In this document: positions 33,365-43,514 of the stretch, piece after piece | How positions within the stretch are numbered: position 1 is the stretch's first letter | Layout: each line of letters starts with the position of its first letter | Assembly: GCA_022606425.2 (NCBI GenBank) | Contig: JAHDVF020000843.1 | Coordinates: 1-64,000, forward strand | From: Lepidostoma basale | Lineage: Eukaryota > Arthropoda > Insecta > Trichoptera > Lepidostomatidae | DNA: 64,000 nt | Direction: 5' to 3' | Notes under the pieces: generated by a model | Told to the model about the DNA's origin: nothing | Seen by the model: only the letters and a program-made list of their open reading frames with translations | Databases searched by the model: none | Made by a program: the position numbers and the translations under genes

Positions 33365-34105
33365 TTAGCAGATGGCCAAACGGATAGTGACGTCGAAAGA
33401 AGGGTTGGTGCGGGTAACAAAGTGAATGGAGCTTTAAAAATAGTTATTGGAAACAAGAATTTATCAAAACTAACTAACTAACTAACCATCACGCCGTCTC
33501 CCCGAAAGGGTAGGCAGAAAAAATGGACTGTCACACTTTTGATGCGGCACTCCATCCTTCTCTTTTCGCTCCGCGGGAGACGCGGTGTGATGGGTTGCGA
33601 ACCTCATCGCCAAAGCGAAAACGGCCGTTCACAATGGAGTTTCGAAAGCGAAGCCTGGAACTCGCAGAAGAAGGATGAAAGCAGAATATATGCGGTTGAG
33701 ATGAGGTCTCTAAGACGTATGTGTGGTAGAACGATATTCGACAGAATCTCAAATGCTGATATAAGAAAGAAATGTAGAGCGGAAGAAGGTATTATGAACA
33801 AAATTGTGAAATGATCGCTGCGATGGTTCGGACATATGTAACGCGTGGATGGAGAAAGAATGGTTAAGAAAGTATACGTTAATGGTGTAAATGGAGTACG
33901 GAGTCGAGGCAGACTGAGGAAAACATGGCATGACCAAATTAATCAATATGTAAAGGTTGGTCATGTTAGAAGTCGGAGGAATCGGCGTGCGTGTATGATC
34001 GTTGTATGAATGTAGAGGAATCTAGAGAGGTTTGCCAGGATAGAGTAGTGTGGCGATCCATTCTCTCTGCCTACCCCTGCGGGGAAACGGCGTGATGCGT
34101 TGTTT
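33365..34105 (+). mobile_element. family C LINE tail interrupted by a SINE-L
   Basis: RRVGAGNKVNGALKIVIGNK runs to about 33470 and resumes at 33613 with AVHNGVSKAKPGTRRRMKAE-like, frame-shifted codons, then SLRRMCGRTIFDRISNADIR, RGRLRKTWHDQINQYVKVGH and the UGCG hairpin (CCCCTGCGGGG). The tail is TTGTTTGTTTA in place of TTAG. Confidence 0.7.
33465..33612 (-). mobile_element. SINE-L copy 4, 5'-truncated, inside a LINE
   Basis: CTAACTAACTAACC tail, hairpin, then reverse GATGCGGCACTCCATCC and CGCGGGAGACGCGGTGTG. Confidence 0.7.
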
Positions 34106-34145
34106 GTTTATAAAATAATGTTAATGATTTAATTTATATATTACA

Positions 34146-34700
34146 ATGGGAGGGCACAATGTTGTTCTTCTACCGACCCTTATGTATGGAAGCAACCCAT
34201 GGAATTGGCAAAAGAAGGATGAAAGTACAATAAATGCAGTAGAAATGAGATCTCTTCGACGAATGTGTTGATACTCTGTGTATGATAGAGTATCGAATGA
34301 AAATACAAAAAGTTAATGCGGTGCGAATGATGGTATTGTGAACAAAATAATGAAAGGATCATTAAGATGGTTTGGACACATAGAAATAATGAATGAAGAA
34401 AGAATGGTTGAAAATATTATATGTTCACGATGTAAATGGAACCAGAAATAGAGGAAGATCGAGGAAAACGTGGCACGATCAAATAAATCAAATATTGAAT
34501 GTCGGCCACGTGTGGAGTCAGAGAAATCAACACGCGTGCATGACACGTGTGTGTGACATGATTTGTAACGTTGGGCTGTCCTGGGATGATGATGTCTAGC
34601 CATCTCTCCATCTCTTCCTGGTAATCTCTTGCTGCTTGGGTTTTCATCTTCAACAATTTTTGCAATTCAATTATTATTTTTGCGTATTAATTTTTTTTTT
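34146..34700 (+). mobile_element. family C LINE tail, with a minus family E piece after it
   Basis: 34146-34560 reads LLPTLMYGSNPWNWQKKDES, KIMKGSLRWFGHIEIMNEE and NRGRSRKTWHDQINQILNV, then ends abruptly. 34563-34690 matches 51880-51980 in minus orientation. Confidence 0.65.
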
Positions 34701-34811
34701 AAATTTAATTTAAAATAAAAAAAAAAGACTAATATCAAGGATTTACATAAATGCTATTAGAATTTATTTTGCAATCTTCAATGTGAGCAAAAAATAGCTC
34801 ATTATTATGAA

Positions 34812-34883
34812 GAAGGATCTGGTCGTGTCCAGGCTCGAACCCATGTCCCCTGGATCAGGAGCCAAGCTTTCTATCCCCTAGAC
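34812..34883 (-). other. tRNA-like sequence hosting the hAT insertion
   Basis: Read on the minus strand across the insertion: TGGTCTAGGGGATAGA (D-arm/A-box-like), an anticodon-type stem with CTCCTGAT, and GGGTTCGAGCC (B-box). The loop sizes are off, so this is a tRNA-like or SINE remnant, not a working tRNA gene. Confidence 0.5.
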
Positions 34884-35050
34884 CATGGGTCGGCAACCTT
34901 TTGTTGTAAAAGGGCCAAATATTTTTCATGGGGATCAGTGCGGGCCGCACTTGCAGTAGGTATACATACAGTATTTATGTACAAATATTTTAGTTTTAAA
35001 AATAAAACGCTAAGTGTATATTTTAACGACATTTATTGTATTTAATAAAA

Positions 35051-36862
35051 TCAATGAGATTTTTGTGATTGCATTTGACTTGCAAGTTTTTTAATATCAG
35101 CTTGCATTTTTGAAGTAGAGACGCGTAGTATTGCGTCTAAATGTGAATTCGATAACCGAGAACAGTGTTTGTTTTTTCGATAATTCAGAATTGAAAAAGT
35201 TTGTTCACAAATATATGTACTACCAAACATAGTAATTATTTGCTGAGCAAACCTTTTTAAATCCTTGTAGTTTTCAGAAGGCAAACTCCCATAGAAATCC
35301 ACCAAATTAGTTTTTTCCTTAAAAGCCATTTTAAGTGTGTTATTACTTTGCAAATCTATCACGTTGATTTGCAAATCGCTTGGTACATTACCGATATCTA
35401 CTGCAAAGGGGTTTTCGAAAATCTCCATCTTACGTGAGATCTTTTTGAAATCAGCAAACCGGTTTTCAAACTCAGTTTGTAGTTGCATTAATGCACTTTT
35501 CATTTTAGTATTTTGCCAAACAAAATTCATTCCAGCTTCTTCTACTGCTTTCTTGCAATTTGGAAAATGATCGAGTTTCCTTTCATCGATATGCTCGATA
35601 AATAATGTTAGTTTCATTTCAAATGATTTAACATCTGAATACATATTGCATATCAATTTATTTTTCCCCTGTAAACGTGTATTGAGTATATTCAGTTCGG
35701 CAGTCAAATCAGTTAAAAACCCAAGATCTACAACCCACTGGTGGTTGGAAAGTTCATGTATTGCCTTTCCTTTCATCTCCATAAAGTTACAAATTTCTTT
35801 CCTCAAATAAAAAAATCGTTGAAGTACTGCTCCTCGGCTTAGCCATCTTACTTCACAGTAATACATCACGTCACCATATTCAGCTTCTACATCTTCCAAA
35901 AACTTTTGGAACTGGCGGTGAGTAAGCCCATTTTTTCTTATAAAATTAATAGCAGATACAACGGTATCCATTATTTCTTTCCACGATAAAACTTTGCAAC
36001 ACAATGCTTCTTGATGGACAATACAGTGAAATGTAAATGGAACTTCCGATCCAAACTCTTGCAGTTTGCTGTTGACTCTTCCGACAACACCTTTATTATG
36101 ACCGCTCATATTTTTTCCGCCGTCCGTGGTGATGCTAGTTAATTTATCCCAGCTCAAGCCACACGAAATCAGAGCTTGGTCCAAGTGGTGAAATAAATCC
36201 TCTCCCTTTGTAGTTCCTTCGAGACTGCACATTTTTAATAACTCCTCATAAACAGAAAAGTTTTCGTCAATTCCTCGTACAAATATAAGGAATTGTGCCG
36301 TATCCGACACGTCCGTACTTTCGTCCATCGCAAGAGAGAAGTAAGTAAAATACTGCGCTTTATCCTTAAGTTGTTCACGCAAGTTAGCACCCAAGTCTTC
36401 AGTGCGTCTGGTGCAAGTTCTAGCAGAGAGACTAACGTTTTCAAACATTTTTTTCTGTTCCGGGCATACTTCCTCCGCGATAGCTAAGACACAATATTTT
36501 ACAAGTTCACTGTCAGTAAATGGGCGACAATGCTTTGCAATTATCTCTGCTACTTTGTAGCTGGCACGAACAGCTGATTCGCTTTTGTCTGTTACAACTT
36601 TAAAGGTATTCTGCTGATTTTTGAGTGACGATTTCAAGTTAATGATTTTGTTTTTTCGAGATTCCCCATCAAAACACTGAAATTTAGTTTTGTGCTCAAT
36701 ATCATAATGTCGCTTCAGGTTATATTCCTTTACTACGGAAATACTCTTTTGACAGATAATACATAGTGGTTTTTCTTTAAATTCGATAAAAAAATATAAA
36801 TTTGTCCATGCTTCATTAAAAATCCGTCTTTCATCAACGATCTTCCTTTTTTTAGAAGCCAT
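35051..36862 (-). CDS. hAT-family transposase (GTF2IRD2/ZBED-like)
   Basis: 603 codons from the ATG at 36862. I prefer this start over an in-frame ATG 23 codons upstream because family members begin with a Lys/Arg-rich M-KKRK and because TTGTTACAG, a likely 3' splice site, lies between the two. An N-terminal zinc finger (C34-x2-C37, H52-x4-H57) resembles a BED finger. The RNase H-like core is visible as LAMDESTDVSDTAQFLIFVR and ITTDGGKNMSG, with HCIVHQEALC following. The C-terminal hAT dimer region reads FGSTYICEQTFSILNYRKNK. It is nuclear and would bind the element's ends for cut-and-paste. The frame has no stops, so it may be recently active. A domesticated gene is unlikely given intact ends and target duplication. 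Confidence 0.9.
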   Translation of the reverse strand: MASKKRKIVDERRIFNEAWTNLYFFIEFKEKPLCIICQKSISVVKEYNLKRHYDIEHKTKFQCFDGESRKNKIINLKSSLKNQQNTFKVVTDKSESAVRASYKVAEIIAKHCRPFTDSELVKYCVLAIAEEVCPEQKKMFENVSLSARTCTRRTEDLGANLREQLKDKAQYFTYFSLAMDESTDVSDTAQFLIFVRGIDENFSVYEELLKMCSLEGTTKGEDLFHHLDQALISCGLSWDKLTSITTDGGKNMSGHNKGVVGRVNSKLQEFGSEVPFTFHCIVHQEALCCKVLSWKEIMDTVVSAINFIRKNGLTHRQFQKFLEDVEAEYGDVMYYCEVRWLSRGAVLQRFFYLRKEICNFMEMKGKAIHELSNHQWVVDLGFLTDLTAELNILNTRLQGKNKLICNMYSDVKSFEMKLTLFIEHIDERKLDHFPNCKKAVEEAGMNFVWQNTKMKSALMQLQTEFENRFADFKKISRKMEIFENPFAVDIGNVPSDLQINVIDLQSNNTLKMAFKEKTNLVDFYGSLPSENYKDLKRFAQQIITMFGSTYICEQTFSILNYRKNKHCSRLSNSHLDAILRVSTSKMQADIKKLASQMQSQKSH

Positions 36863-37095
36863 CTTGGGTGTATAAATCTGTAACAATACAGAAACATAAA
36901 AATATGTATTTATTTTTACGGAAAGAGTCATAGTTTTGTCCTATATAAAATCCTTAAATAAATACTCCCCCAGTGAGCAATATTTTTATTCGAAAAACAA
37001 AATCGTAAAATTTATGTCAAGTATACCTAAAGTACACCTTTATTGACGAGTAAACAAATACTATCGTTGTGAAAATTTTAAAAGCAATAATTATT

Positions 37096-37439
37096 AGCCT
37101 GAAAAACTCCATACGCATTGAAAATATCTGCCGAGAAAGAATAAATAACGCCGACGGGACTCGAACCCGCAGCCTTCCGATTGCCGGTCAGATGCTCTCG
37201 CCATTGAGCAACGTCGGCTTATTCCCATTCCGCCAAATAACTAAATATGTAACATACAAGTATTTATTCATTCAACAGTCATTGCTTTTTTTTTTCAACA
37301 ATTATTTCTTATTAATTTTTTCACCTGAACCTACCAATTTTATTTTTTTGTAGAAAAGGCAATTGTAACTTCGAGTCCCGTTGGCGGTATTTATTTTTTC
37401 TCGGAAGCTATTTTTAATGTGTATGGAGTTTTTCAGGCT
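37096..37439. repeat. foldback with tRNA-like sequence inside the hAT element
   Basis: Arms 37096-37165 and 37370-37439 are imperfect inverted copies (AGCCTGAAAAACTCCATAC). The left arm runs into a tRNA-like stretch. Confidence 0.75.
37151..37219 (-). other. tRNA-like pseudogene
   Basis: On the minus strand: GCCGACG acceptor-like start, GCTCAATGGCGAGAGC D-arm, anticodon stem TCTGA/TCGGA with loop CCGGCAA, and GGGTTCGAGTCCC. The T-stem side is about three bases short and U33 is replaced by C, so it is not called as a working tRNA. Confidence 0.5.
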
Positions 37440-38021
37440 TATAAAAATATTACATTCATAGTGCACCTCGTCTTAAAAAGTTTATCATTGTAATTTTTTT
37501 TTAAACTGTCGTAAACTCATGGATACTTTAATATTGCATTGTTATATTCATTACTTGTAATCTTAGGAATAATATTATTATCATGCAGTAGGTAGGTACT
37601 TACCAAAAACACTAAGAGAATTCACAAAACAGATTTTATAAAAAAATAAAACTTGCAGCGAATGTAAACGCCGCGTGGGTGGGTAGTTAGCGCAGCGCGA
37701 GCGAACGAGTAGTGTTACTGGCGGTCGACAGCGGAATGATGCGAGGTGCGTGTGGCGTTCTTGCCTTCCTTCTCTTTCCCCCCGCTCCCCCTTCGCTCCA
37801 ACTTCACTATTTCTTCGCTCCCTTTCTCGCTTCCTTTCACTCGATTGTGTATAATATCGTCCGTCATGTGCGTTGCGGCGAGAATCTCGCGGGCCGCACC
37901 AAGATGTCTCGCGGGCCGCATGCGGCCCGCGGGCCGCAGGTTGCCGACCCATGCCCTAGACCACCACCCGATTATTATTATTCATTATTCAACCACCATA
38001 CATTGTTTTTTCCCACTTCTT

Positions 38022-38120
38022 CTGATCTCATTTCTACTGCATTTATTCTAATTTCATCCTTATTTTGCCAGTTTCATGCTTCACGTCCATACATCCCATT
38101 GTGCACTGTCATTTTTGGTT
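38022..38120 (-). mobile_element. family C LINE fragment
   Basis: Reverse MAVHNG / GSEAW / EMRS coding words. Lies just outside the hAT element. Confidence 0.5.
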
Positions 38121-38199
38121 CATTCGATATATTTATGTTTTGACTTGCATCTTCTGGTTAAAGAGGATCAGCTCTAATGGCTATACCTCTTACGTCTGT

Positions 38200-38595
38200 A
38201 GGAAACATCGTTGGAAATGTAATTAGATAGTTGTTTTATGCGGGGGGTAGATGTGTGGCACAGAGTGCTTCTCCGAAAGTGGGCGAGGGAGGATTTAGGG
38301 CTTATGCTAAAGTCCTACATTATTCTCGGCCAGGGAACGGAAGGCCAGTTAAGGTTGGAATTGTAGATTATGATGGGATTAGTCTTATTATTTAAAATAT
38401 TTAATAAAATATCTGTTCCCGAGGGGAAGTGAAGAGGAGCAATCCCTGGATTGAGTTGTGGTATGAGATAGCATCCTGAGTAAGACCATTTTGTTTGGCG
38501 GAGTACATAATATGTTAGGTTATCGGGGAGGTTTTTTTATCCGCATTGTTTGCAGGAGGGGTAAAGGTATGAATGATGGTGGATAACTTGACGAC
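38200..38595 (+). repeat. dispersed repeat G, partial copy
   Basis: Collinear with 9515-9680 and 10460-10640, without the LINE found there. TTAAGGTTGG replaces the TTAGGG run. Confidence 0.6.
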
Positions 38596-38620
38596 AGTGT
38601 GGCAATTGTGTGGAAGCTAG

Positions 38621-39141
38621 CATGGCAGTACACAATGGTGTTCTTCTACCGACCCTTATGTATGGAAGCGAAGCATGGAGCCGGCAAAAGAAGGATGAAA
38701 GTAGAATAAATGCAGTAGAAATGAGATCTCTTAGACGAATGTGTGATACTCTGTGTATGATAGAATATCGAATGAAAATATAATAAGTGAATGCGTTGCG
38801 AATGATGGTGTCATGAACAAAATAATGAAAGGATCATTAAGATGGTTTGGACATATGGAAAGAATGAATGAAGAAAGAATGGTAAAAAAATTATATGTTA
38901 ATGATGTAAATGGAACCAGAAATAGAGGAAGACCGAGGAAAACGTGGCACGATCAAATAAATCAAATATTAAATGTCGGCCATGTGAGGAGGCAGAGAAA
39001 TCGACGCGCGTGCATGACACGATGTATGAATGTTGAGGAAGCGGGAGAAACATGTCAGGAAAGAAAAGTGTGGCAGTCCATTCTTTCTGCCTACCCCTTC
39101 GGGGAGACGGCGTGATGGTTAGTTAGTTAGTTAGTTAGCTA
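38621..39141 (+). mobile_element. family C LINE tail, good reference copy
   Basis: 38621-38750 reads MAVHNGVLLPTLMYGSEAWS, INAVEMRSLRRMC, then a 2-base loss shifts the frame. 38753-39115 reads KIMKGSLRWFGHMERMNEER, NRGRPRKTWHDQINQILNVG, RACMTRCMNVEE and SILSAYPFGETA, with TGA at 39113-39115. Hairpin CCCCTTCGGGG at 39094-39104 overlaps the last codons. GGTTAGTTAGTTAG tail. Confidence 0.85.
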
Positions 39142-39151
39142 TCATTTTTAT

Positions 39152-39576
39152 TACACTTGGGTTCCCAAAGTGGGCCATACGGACCCCCAGGGGTCCCTGG
39201 GATAATTCAGAGGGCTCGTGGAAAATTAAAATTGATTTGGGGGTCCCTGAACAATGCCAGGGGGTCCGCGCAAGGTTTAATATGAAATAAAAATATTTTG
39301 ACACATTAAGTTATAATAAATGATAACGGATATTTTTCGCGACCTTTTTTTAGCTCATTTTTGTAAATTGGATCACGAATGAAATCGACAACGAATTCCA
39401 GATTCTTTTTTCTATTGGTCTAATTTTACTCTGTGTCAGCTTCAAAAACTCATTTTATAGTTATAAGGTGAATTTGTAAAAAAAAAAATATGTATATATT
39501 ACGAATGTAGGGGGTCTGCACAAAATAAAAGAAATCAGCAGGGGGTCCACGAGACAAAAAAGTTTGGGAACCACTT
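39152..39576. mobile_element. hAT-type non-autonomous element
   Basis: Left GGGTTCCCAAAGTGGGCC and right TTTGGGAACCACTT are inverted, with repeated GGGGGTCC words inside. This is the common GGTTCCCAAA hAT MITE type. The flanking duplication is unclear. Confidence 0.6.
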
Positions 39577-39929
39577 ACCTTAGACCTACCAAAATCATTA
39601 ATAATTTATCATGTATTCTTCCCTTCTGCCATCGTATTAAACAGTTGGAATCATAGCGTGTAATAAATAATAGACTGATACGTTTTTAATAGTATTTACG
39701 TGGTCGCCAGGTAGGTACGTGATCCATACACCGGCGACGTAAACCCCGCTCTTGTCTATGGCAAGTACTGAGGCCGTATTACACTACGTTACTGGGTGTT
39801 TAGCTCCCAAGCACGACTTTTCAATCGGCTGTGTTCTTTCAGTAATGCTTTCAGAGTAACATACATTGTATTGAACGCTTAGGCATTAACACTGTAGAAT
39901 ACCTTCTTTCGATCTACATTCCTTTATAA
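39577..39929. other. unassigned
   Basis: No recognised feature. Slightly GC-richer near 39710-39830. Confidence 0.4.
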
Positions 39930-40172
39930 TATCAGCACTTGAGATTCTGCCGTACAATGTTCTATTACACATACGTCTTGGGGACCTCATCTCTACCGCA
40001 TTTATTCTGCTCTCATTTTTCTTCTGTCAGTTCAATGTTTCGCTTCCAAACATAAGGTTTGGGACCAGAACTCCATTGTGAACGGCCATTTTCGCTTTCA
40101 TCGATTAATTCTTGTTTCTAATAACTATTTTTAAAGCTCCATTAATTTTGTTACCTGCACCAACCAAGTTGT
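39930..40172 (-). mobile_element. family C LINE fragment
   Basis: Minus internal piece from the SLRRM region to VGAGNKINGAL. No tail. Confidence 0.55.
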
Positions 40173-40189
40173 TTATATTTATATTAATA

Positions 40190-40970
40190 ATAATAATAAT
40201 AATAATCACCTCAAGGGCGCATTAAGACGTGTTTTAAATCTAAAAATCAAAAATTTCGCGATCGGTTAAATAGTATAGTAGAACAAAGTATAAATGTTTA
40301 AATTGGGTATGAAATATGAAAAAGATGGGTTTTCAGTTTAGATCTGAAATCTGTCGGATCATTTATGCATCTAAGGTGTGAAGGGAGATTGTTCCAAGCT
40401 GATGGACCGGCTACCGCGAACGCTCGATCCCCGAAATTTGTGCTGGGGCAATGCTTCGGCTCAACTAATCTTCCTATTGCCGAGGAGTTCGCCGAGCAAA
40501 GTGTGGATTTCCTTGTATTTAGGCTGTCCGTTACATAAAGTTCAGATATATAACTTGGTGCCATTCCATGTAACGCTTTGAAAACTGTCCAGCAGAGTTT
40601 ATACTGGATTCTTTCTGGACTTTTAAGCCAGTGAAGTTCTTTGAGATGTTGTGTTATATGGGACTTTTTTGGAATGCCTTTAATGAGTCTTGCTGCTGCA
40701 TTGAACGCAGATTGAAGTTTGTTTATTTGTTGTTTTGGAATGTTTGCATAAATTTCATTACAATAATCAAGTCGTGACACAACGAAGGAATTTACAAGAG
40801 TTTTGAAAGTGTCATGGGGAATACTCCTTTTGACGGATTTAAATCGTCTTAGGTGGCAGAAACTAGCGCTACCCGGTTATTAATTTGGGATTTTAGAGAC
40901 AGATTTGCGTCAAGATAAACACCAAGAAGCTTTGTGGAGTTAAAGTGCATTTGTTCAAGTTATCACTTTT
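40190..40970 (-). mobile_element. CR1/L2-like LINE tail (family A), best copy
   Basis: AAT tail at 40190-40206. The frame 40298-40780 (160 codons) reads MSRLDYCNEIYANIPKQQIN, AFNAAARLIKGIPKKSHI, HWLKSPERIQYKLCWTVFKA, APSYISELYVTDSLNTRKS and FAVAGPSAWNNLPSHL. Reading continues upstream (about 40790-40965) in broken frame. The RT catalytic box is not included. Confidence 0.8.
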
Positions 40971-40972
40971 TA

Positions 40973-41156
40973 ACTAACTAACTAACTAACCATCACGCCG
41001 TCTCCCCGAGGGGTAGGCAGAAATAATGGACTGCCACACCTTTCTTTCCTGACATATTTCTCTCGATTCCTCAACATTCATACATCGTGTCATGCACGCG
41101 CGTCGATTTCTCTGACTCTTCACATGGCCGACATTCAATATTTGATTTATTTGATC
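40973..41156 (-). mobile_element. family C LINE terminal fragment
   Basis: CTAACTAACTAACTAACC, hairpin with a one-base loop loss (CCCCTCGGGG in sense), RRACM region. Confidence 0.65.
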
Positions 41157-41441
41157 ACTTTTTTAAATTGTTTAAATGAGAATCAACGACACAAGTGATT
41201 ATGAATGTAGAAGAAATGTTTTTTTTTTTTAATTTGGTTAGTTTTCTTTGCTTGGGTCGATCTCAGATCAAGTGTCCTCGTGTAATAATGCCGCATGAAT
41301 AATTATTAAGCGATAAGCTCTTACAAACCTCTGTATACTCTACATCGCGTGCAAGGCCACCCCCTGTTTTTACACATAACCCCTTCTTCGGACCTAAATT
41401 ACGCTTTATTCACCGAAACAATTTTATTTATCACAAAATAA

Positions 41442-41785
41442 CTAACTAACTAACTAACCATCACGCCGTTTCCCCGGAGGGGTAGGCAGAGAGGATGGAT
41501 CGCCACATTGTTCTATCCTGACATAAATCTCGCGCCTCTTCTACATTCACAAATCGTGACATGCACGCTCGTCGATTGTTTCTACTTCGAACATGGACGC
41601 CTTTCAGTAATTGATTAATTTGGTCACACTGTCCTTGGCCTTTTTGTTTTTCCGCACATCCTTCTTAGTGACCTCATTTCTACGGCATTTATCCTACTTC
41701 TGCCAACTCCAAGCTTCACTTCCATAAATAAGGGTCGGCACTAGAACTCCATTATGCACTGCCATATTTAACACAATAAAGTAAT
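41442..41785 (-). mobile_element. family C LINE tail with internal deletion
   Basis: CTAA tail, UCCG hairpin, then after about 41640 a jump to the EMRS/GSEAW region. Confidence 0.6.
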
Positions 41786-41894
41786 TATTCTTTACGCAAA
41801 ATCCAGATAACATTTGAAAAATAAATAAACACATAACATATCATGTGTCTGATGTGACTATAGATTACATACAGTTTTGACGGTAACTGGCTAA

Positions 41895-42012
41895 CTAAAA
41901 ATGTCCCCTTTCTTCATTATCAAATCTGGAGTTCCTCAAGGGTCTGTGCTGGGACCTCTTCAATTCACAATCTTCATAAACTACGTGACCAAAATCATAG
42001 AGTTCTTTGGTT
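41895..42012 (+). pseudogene. CR1-like RT motif fragment
   Basis: Reads IIKSGVPQGSVLGPLQFTIF. Only the GVPQGSVLGP RT block and its flanks are present. Confidence 0.55.
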
Positions 42013-42019
42013 TGTTGAC

Positions 42020-42190
42020 ACACACTAACTAAACATCATGCCATATTTCCGAAGAAGTAGGCATACGTAGAAATATTTATCTCGATTCCTCAACACGCAC
42101 GTCGATTTCTCAGACTTCTCACGTGGCCAACATTTAATATTTGATCGATTTGATCGTGCAACGTTTTCCTTGGTCTTATATATATTTTTT
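42020..42190 (-). mobile_element. family C LINE fragment, decayed
   Basis: CTAACTAAACATCATGCC tail and part of the RRACM/DQIN region. Confidence 0.45.
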
Positions 42191-42414
42191 TTGTTAAACT
42201 TGATGTTGAGAAGGTGTTAAAGGGTTAACAGAAAGTCGATTATTACTCATTACCGTGAATTATTTATTGTGGACAGTCACGGTTATTCATCAGAGGGTTA
42301 AATAAGTAATGATGTAAGTTTTGTTAGTACAATATTTGTTTACTTTTGCTGGATTATTTAGAACTGTGTATAAAAACCAGAATCAAATTATTATTGCAAA
42401 TAATTATTGTTAAC

Positions 42415-43010
42415 TAACTAACTAACCATCACGCCGTCTCCCCGGAGGGGTAGGGAGAAATAATGGAACGCCACACTGTTCTGTCCTGACATACTTCTCT
42501 CGCTTAGAACACTGGCTTAACTAAAAAATAACAAGTTTTGCTCAATCTGACATGAGTCGGTGTTTTAACAAAAACAGTCGAAAAACACGTACGTATGAAA
42601 AAGACCGATAAAGTGTAATGGAGATCAATTGGCGGAATTTTGTCTTAATTTTAACGCCAAACGATGGATAGTGTTAACACAAGCCTCTGTCTAATGTTAA
42701 CTCAATTATGACCTAAACCACAATCGGTCAGTTTACTATTAAGCGTGCGACATCTTGTCATGCACGCACGTTGATTTCTACGACTCCTCACGTGACCGAC
42801 ATTTAATATTTGATTGATTTGATCATGCCACGTTTTCCTCAGTCTTCCTGTATTCCTAGCTCCGTTCACGTCGTTCACATATAACTTCTTCACCATTTAG
42901 TCTTCACTCATTCATTCCATGTGTCCAAACCATCTAAACGACCCTTTCATTATTTTGTTCATAACACTTTCATTCGCACCGCATTCACTTCTCATACTTG
43001 CATAATAAAT
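42415..43010 (-). mobile_element. family C LINE tail with unrelated insert
   Basis: Tail and UCCG hairpin at 42415-42507, then ~240 bp of unassigned sequence, then 42745-43010 with DVNGARNTGRLRKTWHDQIN in reverse. Confidence 0.6.
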
Positions 43011-43044
43011 TATTATCATTATTATTATTTTGTTTTAAAAAAAA

Positions 43045-43262
43045 ATATGTTAACAATGTAAATGGAACCAGAAATAGAGGAAAACGTGGCACGATCAAAT
43101 AAATGAAATATTGAATGTCGGCCATGTGAGGAGTCAGAGAAATCGACGGGCGTGCATGACACGATGAGAAATATGTCAGGAAAGAAAAGTGTGGCAGTCC
43201 ATTCTTTCTGGCTACCCCTTCGGGGAGACGGCGTGATGGTTAGTTAGTTAGTTAGTTAGTTA
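43045..43262 (+). mobile_element. family C LINE terminal fragment
   Basis: VNNVNGTRNRGKRGTIK-like codons with a deletion, then CTACCCCTTCGGGGAGACGG and a long TTAG tail. Confidence 0.65.
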
Positions 43263-43514
43263 TTCTTTTGTTGAATCGCTCTTTACATCATGACGGCATG
43301 AGCCAAATCGATGTAAATGGTATTAAGCTATCATAGTGATTCTCGTGACATGTGATAGGTAGCTAATCTATCGCCATTTTATTGTCACGTGAATTCTACA
43401 TCAGACCAAAGACAGTGTGGTACAGTGTGACAATCACACTGCCCTCGCCGGGAATCGAACCCGGAACTTTCGGGGTGGCAGTCAATGGACTTACCACTCG
43501 GCCACGAAGGTCGT
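43262..43514 (-). mobile_element. SINE-T full-length-like copy
   Basis: Minus: head with A box (about 43495) and B box GGTTCGATTCC (about 43450), TGTGATTGTCACACTGT, CACATGTCACGAGAATCA, then TACATCGATTTGGCTCATGC and GAGCGATTCAACAAAA. Confidence 0.8.

Larger units (their letters stand above)
34884..37953 (-). mobile_element. complete hAT (Charlie-like) element
   Basis: 3070 bp. Left end CATGGGTCGGCAACCT (34884-34899) and right end AGGTTGCCGACCCATG (37938-37953) are perfect 16-bp inverted repeats. The 8-bp duplication CCCTAGAC lies at 34876-34883 and 37954-37961. Inside is an open transposase frame on the minus strand plus ~1 kb of upstream sequence with a tRNA-like foldback. GGGCCGC repeats lie near both ends. 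Confidence 0.95.

Noticed and set aside
37151..37219. Working tRNA gene
   Set aside because: T-stem side too short and U33 replaced; lies inside a transposon foldback.
37581..38143. Overlapping frames at the right end of the hAT element
   Set aside because: They arise from GC-rich GGGCCGC repeats near the inverted repeat and show no domain.
43440..43514. tRNA gene in each SINE-T head
   Set aside because: A and B boxes are present but the anticodon and acceptor stems do not fold properly, and each is followed by the same SINE body.
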